NCBI GenBank assembly: GCA_947095535.1
Contig: OX352773.1
Location: 29,285,398 to 29,349,397 of the forward strand
Direction of reading: 5' to 3'
DNA: 64,000 bases
Origin: Poecilobothrus nobilitatus
Taxonomy: Eukaryota > Arthropoda > Insecta > Diptera > Dolichopodidae
The notes below the pieces were generated by a model. The model saw only the letters and a program-made list of their open reading frames with translations. It did not search any database and had not been told where the DNA came from. Shown in pieces: positions 1-12,100 of this stretch; position 1 is the stretch's first letter; the number at the start of each line of letters is the position of its first letter. The position numbers and the translations under genes were made by a program.

Positions 1-1310
1 AAAGTCGAACGAAATAAAATCGTATCGACTTTATTACCAAAAACAACGGAAATAAATTCGAATTAGTAATTCTACCTTATTTCCAAAAAAAAATGTTTAA
101 AAATAAAGTCGAATACAAAATGAGGAAATGAAGTCGACTCGAAGCTCTTATTATTAAATATTAAGAGTTTTATTAACAAATCACGTGCTCTTTTCATTCT
201 AAAAACAACTATTGGTTTTCAAATGTCATGTATAATAAATGCAATTGTTACATTTAAAGGAATTTTATTCTATTGATAACAAATTGAAAGTGATTTAATT
301 TTTATTATTTACAATTAGATATTTGGTTTTGTTAAATGTACAACAACAAAACCATAATTAGGGTTGCCTCCTTTTCCGGAATATGTATTTGTAAACTTTC
401 TTTTCATGAATATCAGTCTAAGCTCTAAACTAAAAAATAGAAGTCTATGCTCTGCTGAAAAATAGGAGTCTATTTGGACTCCATTTAGATAGAAAAAATT
501 CATATTTTATTTTTAACTTTTTAGTTAATGCTGAAAAAGAAAGTTTTATAAGAAAATTTTTTATTTATTTTATTACTTAAATAAAACACATGTTGAAATT
601 TATATTAACTATATGTACTATTTATTTATCAAATTCATTCTGAAAATCAAGTATTTTCCTTTTTCCAAAATTTTTATTTAACACCACTGTTTCAATATAG
701 GATATACGTGTTTTTTCTAAATTTAAAATAAGATGTATTTTAAATTATGTCTTTTTTTCATTCAAGTCTTTTACAATATTTTTGAATATTGCCATTACAA
801 AATATCAATTTGAATATTATAACTATAATATTTATAACCAAAAGATGGATGTTTAAGTGTATATATAATATACAAATTCGGGAAAAGGGGCCAAACTTGT
901 TTTTGTAACCATCTATGAAATCCTTCCTAAATCCTTCCTTCTTCTCTTATATAAAGAAGAAAGTTTTTTGGTTTGTTTGTTTTCTTAATTTCAGAATCAC
1001 TTTCATGAAACTTATGGCTGCAGAAGTTATGTCGTATTACTGTGATATTAATATTTGTACATGTAATAAAAAATATAATTAAATGTTTTCAAACTTTATT
1101 TTTTCGACTTTATTTCATTTATTTTATTTTTTGAACATTTTTTTTTGGACATAGTTTTTGGTGGTAATAAAGTCGAATCGGCTTTATTTCGTTTTTTTGC
1201 TTTCGACCTTATTTTTTGCCAATTTTTATTAGAAATAAGATAGAATGATTGATTCGACTATATTTCCATTGTTTTTGGTAATAAAATCGAATCGACTTTA
1301 TTTCACTCCC
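1..1310. mobile_element. Foldback DNA element with long inverted terminal arms (left end at window edge)
   Basis: Positions 8-86 and 1229-1307 are inverted copies of each other. Reading inward, both arms contain an AAATAAA(A/G)TCG motif, then CGA(C/T)TTTATTACCAAAAAC, then a GGAAATA..TCGAAT segment and TTCTA(C/T)CTTATTTC, with scattered mismatches. A further copy of the arm's core lies just inside the right arm at about 1160-1215, so the right end is internally repeated. Between the arms lie about 1.1 kb of A/T-rich DNA with no transposase-like frame; a 26-bp imperfect tandem repeat around 412-475 is the only internal structure. The right end abuts a C-run (1307-1321). This looks like a non-autonomous foldback or long-TIR MITE. 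The superfamily cannot be named because no transposase and no clear target duplication are visible, and the left end may lie outside the window. Confidence 0.7.
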
Positions 1311-1407
1311 CTCCCCCCCCCTTTAAAATATTGAAGAAACAACATATTGAAGTAAATATTACTTGAAATATAGATAAAAAGTCAAAATTTAGTAAAATTA
1401 AAATATT

Positions 1408-1597
1408 TTTTTATTTTTTTTTTTTTTGTACATTCACCTGCCACATAAATGTGACAAGAAAATTACAAAGTCTTTCCTTTCCAGGTGTTGTTATAAATGT
1501 TGTCATAAGGGGGAATTATGCTTACAGTTTGTGGGAGATTCGAACCCACACTCGATCGGTGTTTATAGGCTATTACCGACTAAACCACCGAGGCCCC
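1408..1597 (-). mobile_element. tRNA-derived SINE, copy A
   Basis: The minus strand starts at 1597 with GGGGCCTCGGTGG and carries a Pol III A-box (TGGTTTAGTCGGTAAT, 1572-1587) and B-box (GTGGGTTCGAATCTC, 1535-1549). A unique 3' body follows (1431-1534, including the reverse of ACACCTG and of CACATTTATGTGGCAG) and then a terminal A-tract, seen as the T-run 1408-1427. The 9-bp direct repeat TAAAATATT flanks it at 1399-1407 and 1598-1606, which is what target-primed reverse transcription leaves. It shares head, body and tail with the copies at 17566, 32540, 36910, 39688 and 54621. It is slightly diverged from the 39688 copy in the region between the boxes, where the GTATAAAATAC hairpin is shortened. 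Confidence 0.88.
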
Positions 1598-1751
1598 TAA
1601 AATATTATTTTACTTAATTTTTTCTCTCAATTTTAAAATTCATTGTGGATACTCTTTTTTAAACTACGTATATAAAAAGTAAAACGGGATCATTAATATT
1701 TAATAACATTTTATATGTATTAAAAATAAAAGTTAAAAGTCTGCAAAATAA

Positions 1752-1812
1752 ATCATAATATTTAATCTGTAAATGACAAACATTTAAAACCATTTTACTC
1801 AATGATTTACCA
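1752..1812 (+). repeat. 61-bp direct repeat, copy 1
   Basis: This 61-bp block matches 2243-2303 with only two differences (AACATTT versus GACATTT, and CCATTTT versus CCCTTTT). It begins ATCATAATATTTAATCTG and ends CAATGATTTACCA. The two copies lie 491 bp apart in the same orientation and enclose a tRNA-like unit. It could be a local segmental duplication or the relic ends of an inserted element. Confidence 0.85.
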
Positions 1813-2131
1813 ACCAACTTTCATTTTTTTCTTTTTAAATGATAAATATTCAGTATAGCCATCTTACAAAATTAATATTTTTCCAAAATTTTCTGATTTT
1901 CATTAATAATTTTCCATTTTTATAAAAAACCCATGTAAAGTATATACATATGTATCATATAGTATGTATAATCTATACCTATATTATACATTTTCAAAAA
2001 AGACGCTCTTTGATTCCGTTAAATTTTTGTTTTATTTCTCTTTTCGATTAAAAATTTTAAAATATTGGTTGTATGGTAGGAGTAGGAATTTCAAAATATA
2101 ACTGAATATAAAGTTTAAAATTTCAGTTTAG

Positions 2132-2214
2132 TGTTTAGTACAGCGGTAGAGTGTGGGGTTATTAATAGTTGCTTTTTGATTTTGCAAGTTCGATACAGTT
2201 CTGTTTTTTTTTTT
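2132..2214 (+). pseudogene. tRNA-like Pol III unit (tRNA pseudogene or SINE head)
   Basis: A box-A match (TAGTACAGCGG, 2136-2146) fits the TRGYNNARNNG consensus exactly. A box-B match (GTTCGATAC) lies about 45 bp downstream at the usual spacing, and a Pol III terminator T-run follows at 2204-2214. The span from 2132 to the T-run is about 72 nt, the size of a tRNA. The acceptor arms do not pair convincingly and I could not fold a credible anticodon arm, so it is more likely a decayed tRNA or tRNA-derived retroposon than a working tRNA. It lies between the two 61-bp direct repeats. Confidence 0.45.
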
Positions 2215-2242
2215 ATATTTTAAACGAAATAAATTCTTACAT

Positions 2243-2303
2243 ATCATAATATTTAATCTGTAAATGACAGACATTTAAAACCCTTTTACTCAATGATTTA
2301 CCA
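2243..2303 (+). repeat. 61-bp direct repeat, copy 2
   Basis: This is the second copy of the block at 1752-1812 (two mismatches), starting about 30 bp after the T-run of the tRNA-like unit. Similarity stops abruptly at both ends, which argues for duplication or insertion breakpoints rather than general A/T-rich resemblance. Confidence 0.85.
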
Positions 2304-5300
2304 TCTTAGGCTTCTTATAATATATACATATATAATAGGTATATATTGAGTTTCCTATACTCAATAAATCAAGGGCTACTTCTAAAAGATAATAATATAA
2401 TCGTGTTTTTACAAAAAATATCATTTACAAAGAAATTTTAAATTCATAAAGGCTTTAATTATTGAAAATTGTATTTTTACATTTTAAATAAAATCATAAA
2501 GAAACTATACTGTATATATTGTATTGTAATTGCTAATTAAAACACCTCGAATTTCGAGGGGCGGGCGAATACTAGTAATATTAAATTTTAATAATGTATG
2601 TATACAGTAATTTTACAAAATATTTAAATAATGAATTGTAATACTTATCTTTTAGTTTCCAGCTTCAAATAAAATATTATTTTCATAATAAGAAAGAAAA
2701 TTTTTAAAATTGCATTTTTAAAATAACTCTAATAATTATTTTCACACCTTCTTTACATTGCAGATTTTTTTTTTTTAAGCGACTTTTCTAATGAGCTTTA
2801 TTATAGATTTCAAAAAAAAAAAAAATAATCTAATAATCAAATACAATTCCGTTGAGGATTGTTCATTTTTAAAATAATCAAAAAGTCTTTAAAATTAATT
2901 AATACAAATGATACAACATGTAAAATCAATAAATCAGAGCTTTTTTTTTTAGAATTAATTTGTTTTCTGTATCTTTTGTTTTTCTTGGAATTACTTTCAA
3001 TTTTATTTCAATATTTTTATTATTTTTTTAAATGAGAATTAGTCACCATATGATTATTTTTTGACGACCTTCGCAATTAAAGGCCGTTCATTGTTATTAT
3101 TTTACTAAAAAATGAAAGAGAACCAGAAAATGTTCAGTTAATAGTATAACAAAATCAAAAAAAAAAAAAAAATTACCAATAATCATCAAATAAAAATCAT
3201 TTAAAAAGAGACAAGGAAACCATTTTCGTGCAAAAAAACAAAAAAAAAAAAAATTAAAAATAATTTATACCTTAGAAATAATAAATAAATATACGTATTA
3301 TAATATTTATTTTTTATTTTTATTTTTATTTTATAATCGAGAATGATCTGCATTATATATGCTTAGTAATAAGAAAAGGTGTGCCTATATTGCACCATTT
3401 ATGCTTAAAATAATAGTTATTCAGGTATTTTTGCCACATTTTATAAAAATAAAAAATATATTTTTTTGTTTTTTTATTTTCTTAAAATTTTAGGCCACCT
3501 CTTAAAAGAGACAGTTTTTTTTTTTGTTTTGTTTCGAATAAAATGAACGAATCGTTTTAGAACTTTTCCTTTTAATATTGCAAATTTTTTTTTTTTTTAG
3601 TTTTACATAAAAACAAAAATCAAAAACTAAAATAAAAATTGTCAGCATGATTTAATACTATTGAATTTGTTCCAATTTTAACAATTTTTTAGTTTTTTTT
3701 TCCAACCTCAGATCACAAAAATAAAGCGGTCTTATATATATTATGAATAAAATAAATTCCTTTTTTGAGTTTTTGTTTTTTTTTTTTTTTTGCTTTTCAA
3801 CAAAAGTTAAAAGTTTAAAAGTTACCTAAGAGTTATATTTTTTTTTTTATTATTTTTCTTACTGTTGTTTTTTTTTTTTTATTTTTTTTTTTTTTTTGTT
3901 AATAAAATAAACTAATAATGAGACCAAAAAGACATGAAATAGTAATAAACAATAAACAGTTCATTCATTTGCTAGATATTTGTTTGGTTGGCTTGTGGCT
4001 AACTCAATGATCTGAAACGCCTGAAAGACACGAGAATAGCACAACAAAAATAAAGTAAAGCAAAAAAAAAAAAAAAAAAACTACAAAAAGTCAAATCGAA
4101 TCAAAACAGTTTTTGGTATAGAATGTTTACATAGCAAGTAAATTTTCTACAAAAGTTTACCATTAAAAAAATATATACATATATATTTTTGCACTTTTCA
4201 ACTTATTTTATAATTATATGCAATCCAATGAAAATAGCAATGCATTTGTTTACTATTTAACACATATTTATATTAACTACAGTAATGATAAATTTTAAAC
4301 TGGTGGTGGTAATAGTGACAAGTCTAACATATTAGGTCTATCAGAAATTTTGAACCTTCTTTAAGACAAATAGTTTTTAATATAAATTAATATAAATGAA
4401 TGATTTATTTACAAATGCTGTCCCTTCTATTACTCTGATTATACTAATCATTAGCATCTAAGAATTTAGTTTTTTTATTTATCCTATGTTTTTATATGCT
4501 ATTTTCGAACAACTTTTTTTTTTTACTTTTGCATTATAGTTAAAACAAAAAAATTTATTTTCTTCTTTTATATCTCCTTTACTTCCTTTTCGGCACAGAA
4601 TTTTGAAAAATTCTTAACATCTTTGACGAATAATGATAAACTGTTCAATTTATGGCCAAAACATATTTTCTCTCTATTTAACTGCTATTGCTGTTTGTAA
4701 AAATGTTTTTCTGTGTAAAAACCACTGAACACAACTAATAATTAGCAAAGCAATACTGCATAGCAAATGAAATTACAAAAAGAAATAAAACTGAATTAAA
4801 ATTTTAATTTATTTTTAATTTTGTACAACAATAATTTTCACTTTTATCATTATTGATTTACATTAAAATGATGTTCTCACACTTTAACTTCCTGTTTTTA
4901 TTTATTGATTCTATCACCAGAGCATTTACGAGTTTTCGTATAAATTGTTAATCCAGCTTTTTATCAAAATTTCTATACAGATCTTGGGAAATTTATAAAC
5001 TTCCGTTTTTTAACAGGTTTCAAAATGACATTTGACAGACGACACTTATAAATAAATTAAAATAAAATTTGAAATTTTTTTTTTTATTGTGTATTTAAAA
5101 CAGTTTTAACAATAACAATAATATATTATTTTTTAGTTTTTAATAAATTAACATATTATGACCAAGGGTGCAAATGCGTAACTTACTGAAAATTATACAA
5201 TTTACAATTCTTTTTGATAAAAACAAAAATAGAGTTACTTTTATTCAATTCCACTTTTAATTTTCTTACAAATGTTTACAAATGTCAAAACAAAAACTTT

Positions 5301-7915
5301 TAAAATCTAGTTAATTTGCATATGTCAAAAAACGCAGCCTGTAATATTTCTTTCGTTTAAAATTTTTAATTTTAAATTTCTACAAAAATAATTTGGTTTT
5401 ATGTTTGTAAATTTAAAAAAAAAAAAACTTTTACTTTCTGGTAAACCTAATAATATATTATGCACAGAAAAACAATAAGTTGCATTAAATCAAAAACTCC
5501 ATGCTGACTTACTTTGTGCGATAAAGTCAATTGGATGTCATGTAAAAATGGAATCGATACAATTTCAATGTAATTTTTTTATTTTTTTATTTTTATTGAA
5601 AAAAAATAAATACTAAATACATTTAACCAATAATCGAATATTATTTTTACTGTAATAACTGTATTCAATTGTTAGTTTATTACGAAAAGGTAAAAAAAAA
5701 AAAAACAAACAAAAAATAAATAAACTGAACACTAATAGTGCGTGGTCACGTTGTTGTAAACACGCTCTGAATCACGACTCAATTCCAAGTCTATATTATA
5801 AATATTTTTATTATTGTTATTGCTGTTTTATGACTTGTTTGTAAGCAAAAACGAAACCAACCTTAAAATCACTGGTTAGCTAAGATATCTAATTTAACAA
5901 AAAGTTAATTTTTAGTCGCTTGTCACTGTTACTGTATTGCATCAATAAATGAATGAATAAATTTTTCGATGAGGATCGATCGATCGTTCAAGAACACTCA
6001 ATCGATATACATATTTACTTGTTATTTGATTTTCAATTATTTAAAGTTTTTAAATCAATTCTGCAATAAAATTGAATTTATTTTTATTTTTATTTTTTTT
6101 TTTTATGAAATTAAAAATAGAAATGAAATGGATAAAGACATAATAAACCCTACAGCAATATATTTTTAAGTTATGACCTTCAAAAATTTTAAATTATCTG
6201 TTTCATTCTTTAATACCTAATATAAATTATAACTTATGTCTCATTTTCAATTCAATTTGAAATTTTTGGTTTTTTTTTCACTTTTTTCTTTGGATTAATT
6301 TAAATTAAAGAAATTGTAGTAATAACTAAATATTTTAATAAAATTTTTTTTTTTTTTGTTTTTGGTTTATAGGTAGATATATTTTTGTAGTTGTTGTTGT
6401 TGTTGGCGCGCGTATTTTTCGCTACTATGATTTAATTGGGTCAGTTTCAGTCATTGGTACCAATAATTTTAAATCGAAATAGAATTTAAAAGCAAGAGAA
6501 TTAAATTTATTTCTATTGTGCCATTTTAATAAACTGCTATAGGGTTAAAAAACGATCAAAAATTTGTTTATTATTAAAAGGAATTTTTCCAATTAAAAAA
6601 AAAAACATTATGTGTAATTAAAGCGAATTTAGTTCAATCAATTGATTTTCATTTTCATTTTTTTTTTTGTTTTTTTTTTTTTTTGGATAACACTTGTGTA
6701 AAGAAAGAAGTATTTTTTATTTTTAATGTATTAATCGAATAATAGAAATTGTATCAAGGTTTATTTTGTTTTGTTTTTTGACGTTTTTTTTTTAATTTTC
6801 AAAGTTATTTTTTACACGATGACATTTAAAACTTTATTAACGCTTTTATAGACAGTTTAATCAAGGTTAGATAAAGAAAAAACAAAAAAAAAAAAATAAA
6901 ATCAATTTGCATTTCGAAAAAATTATATATTCATTCTTTTTGTAGTAATTATCAATTCATTCTTTTCTATTAAATTAAAATAAATAATCATAAAAAACGT
7001 TCCATTGAATATGATATGTTCTGTTCATTTTATAATGATTATATTTTGCATATTCTATTAGTTTCTGTAATTATTCTTCTTCTTCCATCATTGCAAATTA
7101 ATTGTAAATATTTTATAACTATTTTGATTCAATTTAATGTGCATATTTTTGATACATATATTACAACTTAATTAGATTATCAAATAACTCTAATCAAATC
7201 TTGAATTTATAAGTTATATTATATATTTTTTTTATATTTTATAAGTAGGTACTTGTAATGGAAATTACATTTTTTTTTTGTATTTTACTTTAATATTAAA
7301 AGCTCTTGTGATCTGAGCAGAATTTTTACCCGTATTGCTTTTGGTTGATACGTTATGTGCTTAAATACTTAAGCATCCAGATCCTGTAAGAAAATATTTA
7401 AAGAATGACAGGCCCCTTATAACAAATATTCTAAATTTTTTAGAATATATACTAGTCACTAGAGAACAATGCAAAGGACTTCAAATTTTTGAAATGCAGG
7501 TAAAGATATTATGCTAGAAAATAATGCATTTGTGCATACTTGATTTATATGGTTTCTAATATTTCTTTACCCTCACTCTTCCACTTTTTTTTCAGAATTT
7601 TTTACTCATTATTATTTAAATTTTATATTTTAAACATTTCAAATGCAATAAAAAATGATCATTTTATTGAAATTCATTTTACTATTTTATTCGAACAATG
7701 TCAGAACATGCTGAATATTAAGAAATATGCTAACTTTGGACAATTATAATAAGACCGAATACTGTACCCAGAAAATGAGTTTTTTTTAACAAAATAATGC
7801 CTTTTAGTTTTCAGACTTTCCATCAATTTAAAATAATACATTGAGTTAAAACATTTATTTCAGAAATTTTAATCACATATCTATTCATTTATATATTTTA
7901 TTTACATATTCAATA
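2304..7915. other. Non-coding A/T-rich stretch, no gene seen
   Basis: The stretch consists of many A and T homopolymers. I found no transposase, reverse transcriptase or exon-like frame in it; the short open frames at 5969-6169 and 7540-7749 are low complexity. Small structures are a 15-bp C/G-ended palindrome CCTCGAATTTCGAGG (about 2546-2560), an overlapping GATCGATCGATCG run (5974-5986), and a (TTG)n tract ending in GCGCGCG (about 6389-6412). Confidence 0.6.
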
Positions 7916-7917
7916 TA

Positions 7918-8367
7918 CAGGGTGGTCCACGTTAACTTGCACATAGAGCAGGAGGTGATGGGGAGCATCACAACAAACAAAAAATTATATGGGAGGAGGG
8001 GTCTTTTCTGGACCCTTTTAAAAAGTTATTAGGTAGGAGAAAAAGTTATTAGGTACTACTTATAGGGCTTGAGAAGATGTTTCGAAATATGCTATAAAAA
8101 GTACACCAAATACAGAGTGTTTCAAAAGAAAATTGACTTTTACACATTACAGCTCATAAGCTACTCTACAAAATATATTTTTTTTATCTCTCTATAGCAA
8201 GCCGTTCAAAAGTTATAGATTTTTTTATGAAATATCAATAAAAATCTTTAACCCCTCATATCTCAAAAAGGGTCCAGAATAGACTCCTCCTCCCATATAA
8301 TTTATTGTTCGTTGTGATGCTCCCCATCGCCTCCTGCTCTATGTGCAAGTTAACTCAGGACACCCTG
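7918..8367. mobile_element. 450-bp palindromic MITE with 102-bp TIRs and TA target duplication
   Basis: The left arm 7918-8019 and right arm 8266-8367 are inverted repeats about 102 bp long with only a handful of differences. Both begin CAGGGTG and share TTAACTTGCACATAGAGCAG, a GGGAGCATCACAAC block, TTATATGGGAGGAGG and TTCTGGACCC. TA dinucleotides flank the element at 7916-7917 and 8368-8369. The centre (about 245 bp) has no coding frame and holds a 20-bp tandem duplication (AAAAGTTATTAGGTAGGAGA at 8021-8040, repeated from 8041). CAGGGTG ends with TA duplication fit a non-autonomous Tc1/mariner-superfamily element, but no related transposase is in the window, so that assignment is an inference. 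The high arm identity indicates recent insertion or gene conversion between the arms. Confidence 0.92.
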
Positions 8368-8369
8368 TA

Positions 8370-8849
8370 TATTTTAATAATGTCCTGTTTGCTTTCTCTA
8401 AACAAATATTTGATTTTTGTCTTGTAATAAAATAAAAATAAATAATTTAATTTCATAAAATTTTAAAATTTACTATTTAATACAAGAATTTTATCAAAAA
8501 TCACTCAACAGCCTTTCATAAAAATAATTTTTTTCTTAATGGCAAAAAAACCCAAAAAAAACTCTAGGTAAGGTAAATAAATACATAAAAATAGTAAAAA
8601 CTCTTCTATTTTTCAAATTCAATAACTCGTTCATGTTCAAACATCACATCACTACTATCATCTGTTTAAGATAAAAAAAACACCAAAAACTCAAAAAAAA
8701 AAAAAAAAGCAACTAAAGTTTTTCCGTAAATATTTTTATACAAAAAAAAAATAAAAAATATGTAGTCAACACCATACATGTATTCGTTTATAGTAAAAAC
8801 AAAATTGCACTTCAACTTTACATCAACTAAACTTTCTTCTTTATCTGTA

Positions 8850-8850
<1 letters not shown>
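8370..8850. other. Non-coding A/T-rich stretch, nothing recognised
   Basis: Between the MITE and the TTG microsatellite I see A-runs and unpatterned A/T-rich DNA, with no exon, element end or RNA-like fold. Confidence 0.5.
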
Positions 8851-8903
<53 letters not shown>

Positions 8904-8916
8904 GATGATGATGATA
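8851..8916 (+). repeat. (TTG)18 microsatellite followed by (ATG)4
   Basis: Eighteen uninterrupted TTG units at 8851-8904 run into about four ATG units. One frame gives a poly-valine then poly-aspartate track inside a 70-codon open frame (8778-8990). The frame exists only because the repeat lacks stops, and the flanks do not resemble protein, so I do not call a gene. The perfect 18-unit run is likely to be length-polymorphic. Confidence 0.95.
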
Positions 8917-10809
8917 GTGTTATTCAATTACATTACTTTGCAATGGATCTTAAAATTGGACAAAATATGTATAAGTTTTTCCTCAATTGAATTCCATACC
9001 TGATGGTAACACCTATTTGTTACTGGTTTTTAAAATTTAGAGCTTTTTCATGTAATGTATTTCTTATTAAAAATGCATTTCGGTTGACTGATTATACTCG
9101 ACTGCTTTATATATATATGCATAACCATGTTTGGTCAAATTTCTTGTTACATCGAAAATATGGCAATATTAGTATGAAAATAAGAAAAAAAATAATAAAA
9201 CCAGTTTACCAACTTTAAAATAAAATATATTATAAATATAACTTTTTGTATATTATCTATATAACAGTAAATATCTACTATATATGCTATAGAATATGGT
9301 ATATAAATGGAAAGTGAGTCCACTTTAGAGTTTTCCGCGTGATCTTAATTTTTTTATTGTGTTGCATTTTTTTGAATTTTAAATTTTTGTTGTTATTGTT
9401 ATTTTATGTTTTATCGCAGTTTTACTTTTCCTAGTAACACTTTTTTAAATTTTTATTTGTTTTTTTTTTTTAGTTTTTCTTATGCTACAGAATTAGGTTT
9501 CGTTCCGACGAAAGTAAAACCTTGTCTATTAAAAGAAATGGCAGTAAATAAGTAAAAAACAAAAAAGAAACGAAATAAAATCATTTTCATGCAATTCCTC
9601 TATTATGTCAGATAGTTGTTGCGCATAATATGAAAAGAGAAATTGATTGTTGCATGCAATTTTTTTATGAGTTCATAAAACAAAATATTAGAAGAAACAA
9701 CAACAAAAACACAAAATAAAAAATTGATATAGAAATGAAAGTTTATTAATTTTTTTTTTTTTTTTGCTATCAAAACTTCTTTGTTAGTTATAATTTTCAT
9801 TTCAAATTAAATATTAATAGTTAATAATTATTTTAATTAAAGTAAAAATAAAATTGAGAGTAAAAGCGTTAGAAAAAACAGTAATTTTTTCAATTAAGAA
9901 GTTTTTTTCCGCTACTTAATAATTTTCATAGTTTAGTTTCATAGTAAGTTTTTTCTGTAATTCCAATTTATTTAAAATTTATAATTGTTTATATAATTTT
10001 TTTTGCAACTTCTATTGAGAAAAACTGAATGCATTTCTGAGAAAAAATTTTACATTTAAATTATTTTAAAGCGTAAAGTAGTTTAATATCACCTTTACAC
10101 TTATTATGTAGGCCAAGAAAAGTCTACAGATTACGAATGATACAATTATAAAGGAAACTAAAATACCACATATTCTAGGATATTTAATATTGAATAATTT
10201 TACAACTGCTAAACTATTATTAATATAAAATTAAATTTTTTAAATTATAATTGTGTATTTAATCATTTATTTCTACAGTCTTTTAACTCTTGGCAGTTAT
10301 GCATCAGCTTATCGCGAACAATTTTTATCTGTTACATACGTATAAACAACAAGGTTGAGAAAGTAGAGAATTTTTTTTTTTTGTCTTTGGTTAAATTTTA
10401 AAACTCATATGGAAATTTTACAAATTAAATAGAATTCTAGGAAAACTAGAAGACTCGAGTGAATGGATTGGACTTTTAGCTATTACACTTTCTTCAAGTC
10501 TAAAATGTAAATTTCAATCACAAAAATAATTAATCTCAGTCAGAACTTATGTTACAGCCAAATGTTACATTAGTGCCAATTAAATCATTAATAATATTAT
10601 ATACATGCATATTATATATAAAATTTTTTTTTCTAATTCACTGTTATTTAGGAGGGTAAGGAATCCTCAAAGTCTATTTTAATTAAATTAGCCAAAATTT
10701 AGTTTCTAGTGTCATCGTTTTCAATAATGTGTTAGTTACTACATGTTGTATTATATATATTATATATGTAACTATATGTTGTAATATACAAATTTAATGC
10801 TATTAATAA
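8917..10809. other. Non-coding A/T-rich stretch, nothing recognised
   Basis: The open frames at 9003-9218 and 9603-9800 show no family motif and run through homopolymers. The less A/T-biased patches near 9300-9345, 10285-10350 and 10440-10500 have no long frame or repeat partner that I can find in the window. Confidence 0.5.
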
Positions 10810-10818
10810 AATTTTTTT

Positions 10819-10892
10819 CATTCTGACCCACTCACGGGACTTGAAACTCTGATTTCAAAATCGATTACAATCTATACCATGGTTATGGTTAG
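10819..10892 (-). pseudogene. Degenerate tRNA-like sequence with A-tail
   Basis: On the minus strand an A-box-like TGGTATAGATT (about 10869-10879) precedes a B-box-like GTTTCAAGTCCC (10836-10847, one change from GGTTCAAGTCC) at tRNA spacing. An A-tract follows, visible as the T-run 10812-10818. The A-tail suggests retroposition. It differs from the six-copy SINE family in sequence, so it is a separate tRNA relic or SINE. No complete cloverleaf is apparent. Confidence 0.4.
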
Positions 10893-12100
10893 TATATCAT
10901 AATTTTATATTAAAAAATATTAAATAGCAAAATATTAATTTCCAATAATTTGTGAACGTGTATGTAATAAGTAATCGTTAATTCTCACTCTTCAATTGAA
11001 CGGGACTATCGTATGAAGGTAATTGTTAAAAATTAATATATGTAATGTATATATATTTTTTTGTACAGTTATTTGTTTTCAAAATTAACTTTAATTCCGC
11101 TTCCCTTCCATATTTAATTTTTAAACAAAAAAAAGTTTCCCACTTAAGTCTTTCGTTTAGTTTATTTTTTTTTTTGTTTAAAACTAAAACAATTTTTACT
11201 TAAAATTAATATTTCCTATACCAATAAAATTAAATTTAATTACATTTTTTTTATTTACAAAATCAATCAATTGAATAATTTTTATTATAATACATATATA
11301 ACTAATAATTTATAACTAATTTCATAAGGTTTTAATATATTTAAACAAAAACTGAAAATATTATTCCGTTCTTTAATTATTAGTCAAAGAAGTCAAAAAA
11401 AAATTCTCCATTTTGTTAATAACTTTTTTTTAAATCAGTTTTACGTAAAAATGATTAATTATTCTCAAATATACTTTTAATAACAAAATTTACAACATAT
11501 TTTCAAAAAATTAATAGCATTATTTACAAAAAAAAAGCAAAATTGAAAAGCAAAAAGTGCATTTTCGAGTCTGTCAATATAAATAATAAAAAGGAAAACA
11601 ACAACAAAATAAAATTAAATTCAAACAGAGCACCAAACCAGTTTAAAATATAAACTATATCACTAATATTAGTTATTCTTTTTTCATAAAAACATAAAAA
11701 AAAAAGACTTAAAGCAAGAAAAGGAAAGTAATTTTAACATATGATGTGAAAACTCCGTTCAGTTTTAATTTTATCTACAAGTAATTCATTTTTTTTTTTT
11801 CTTTTTATTATTTTAAAGTTTCAACAATAATATTTACTGTAACACATTAATTTTGCTATATATTTATATATTATTTCAAATGCACTTGCAATATATATTT
11901 ATATATACTGTATTTAATGTATGTATATGCATTGGTAATAGCGTGCGCAACCTGAACATGACTTGTTCACCTGGATTTATTCAAGTAACAGTAATAAAAA
12001 CAAAAAAGCAAGCAAAATTGCAAAGCAAACGAAAACTGAAACAAATTAAATGTCTGGAATTATTTAAAGTAAAAGTGAATGGAACTTTGAATGGATGAAT
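10893..12100. other. Non-coding A/T-rich stretch, nothing recognised
   Basis: Dominated by A/T homopolymers. An 81-codon open frame at 11853-12098 has no motif that I recognise and its lysine-rich end follows local A-richness. Confidence 0.5.

Noticed and set aside
1426..1617. 63-codon plus-strand frame
   Set aside because: It lies over the minus-strand SINE copy A; the apparent protein is SINE sequence.
8778..8990. 70-codon open frame with poly-valine and poly-aspartate
   Set aside because: It exists only because the TTG and ATG repeats lack stops; the flanks are not protein-like.
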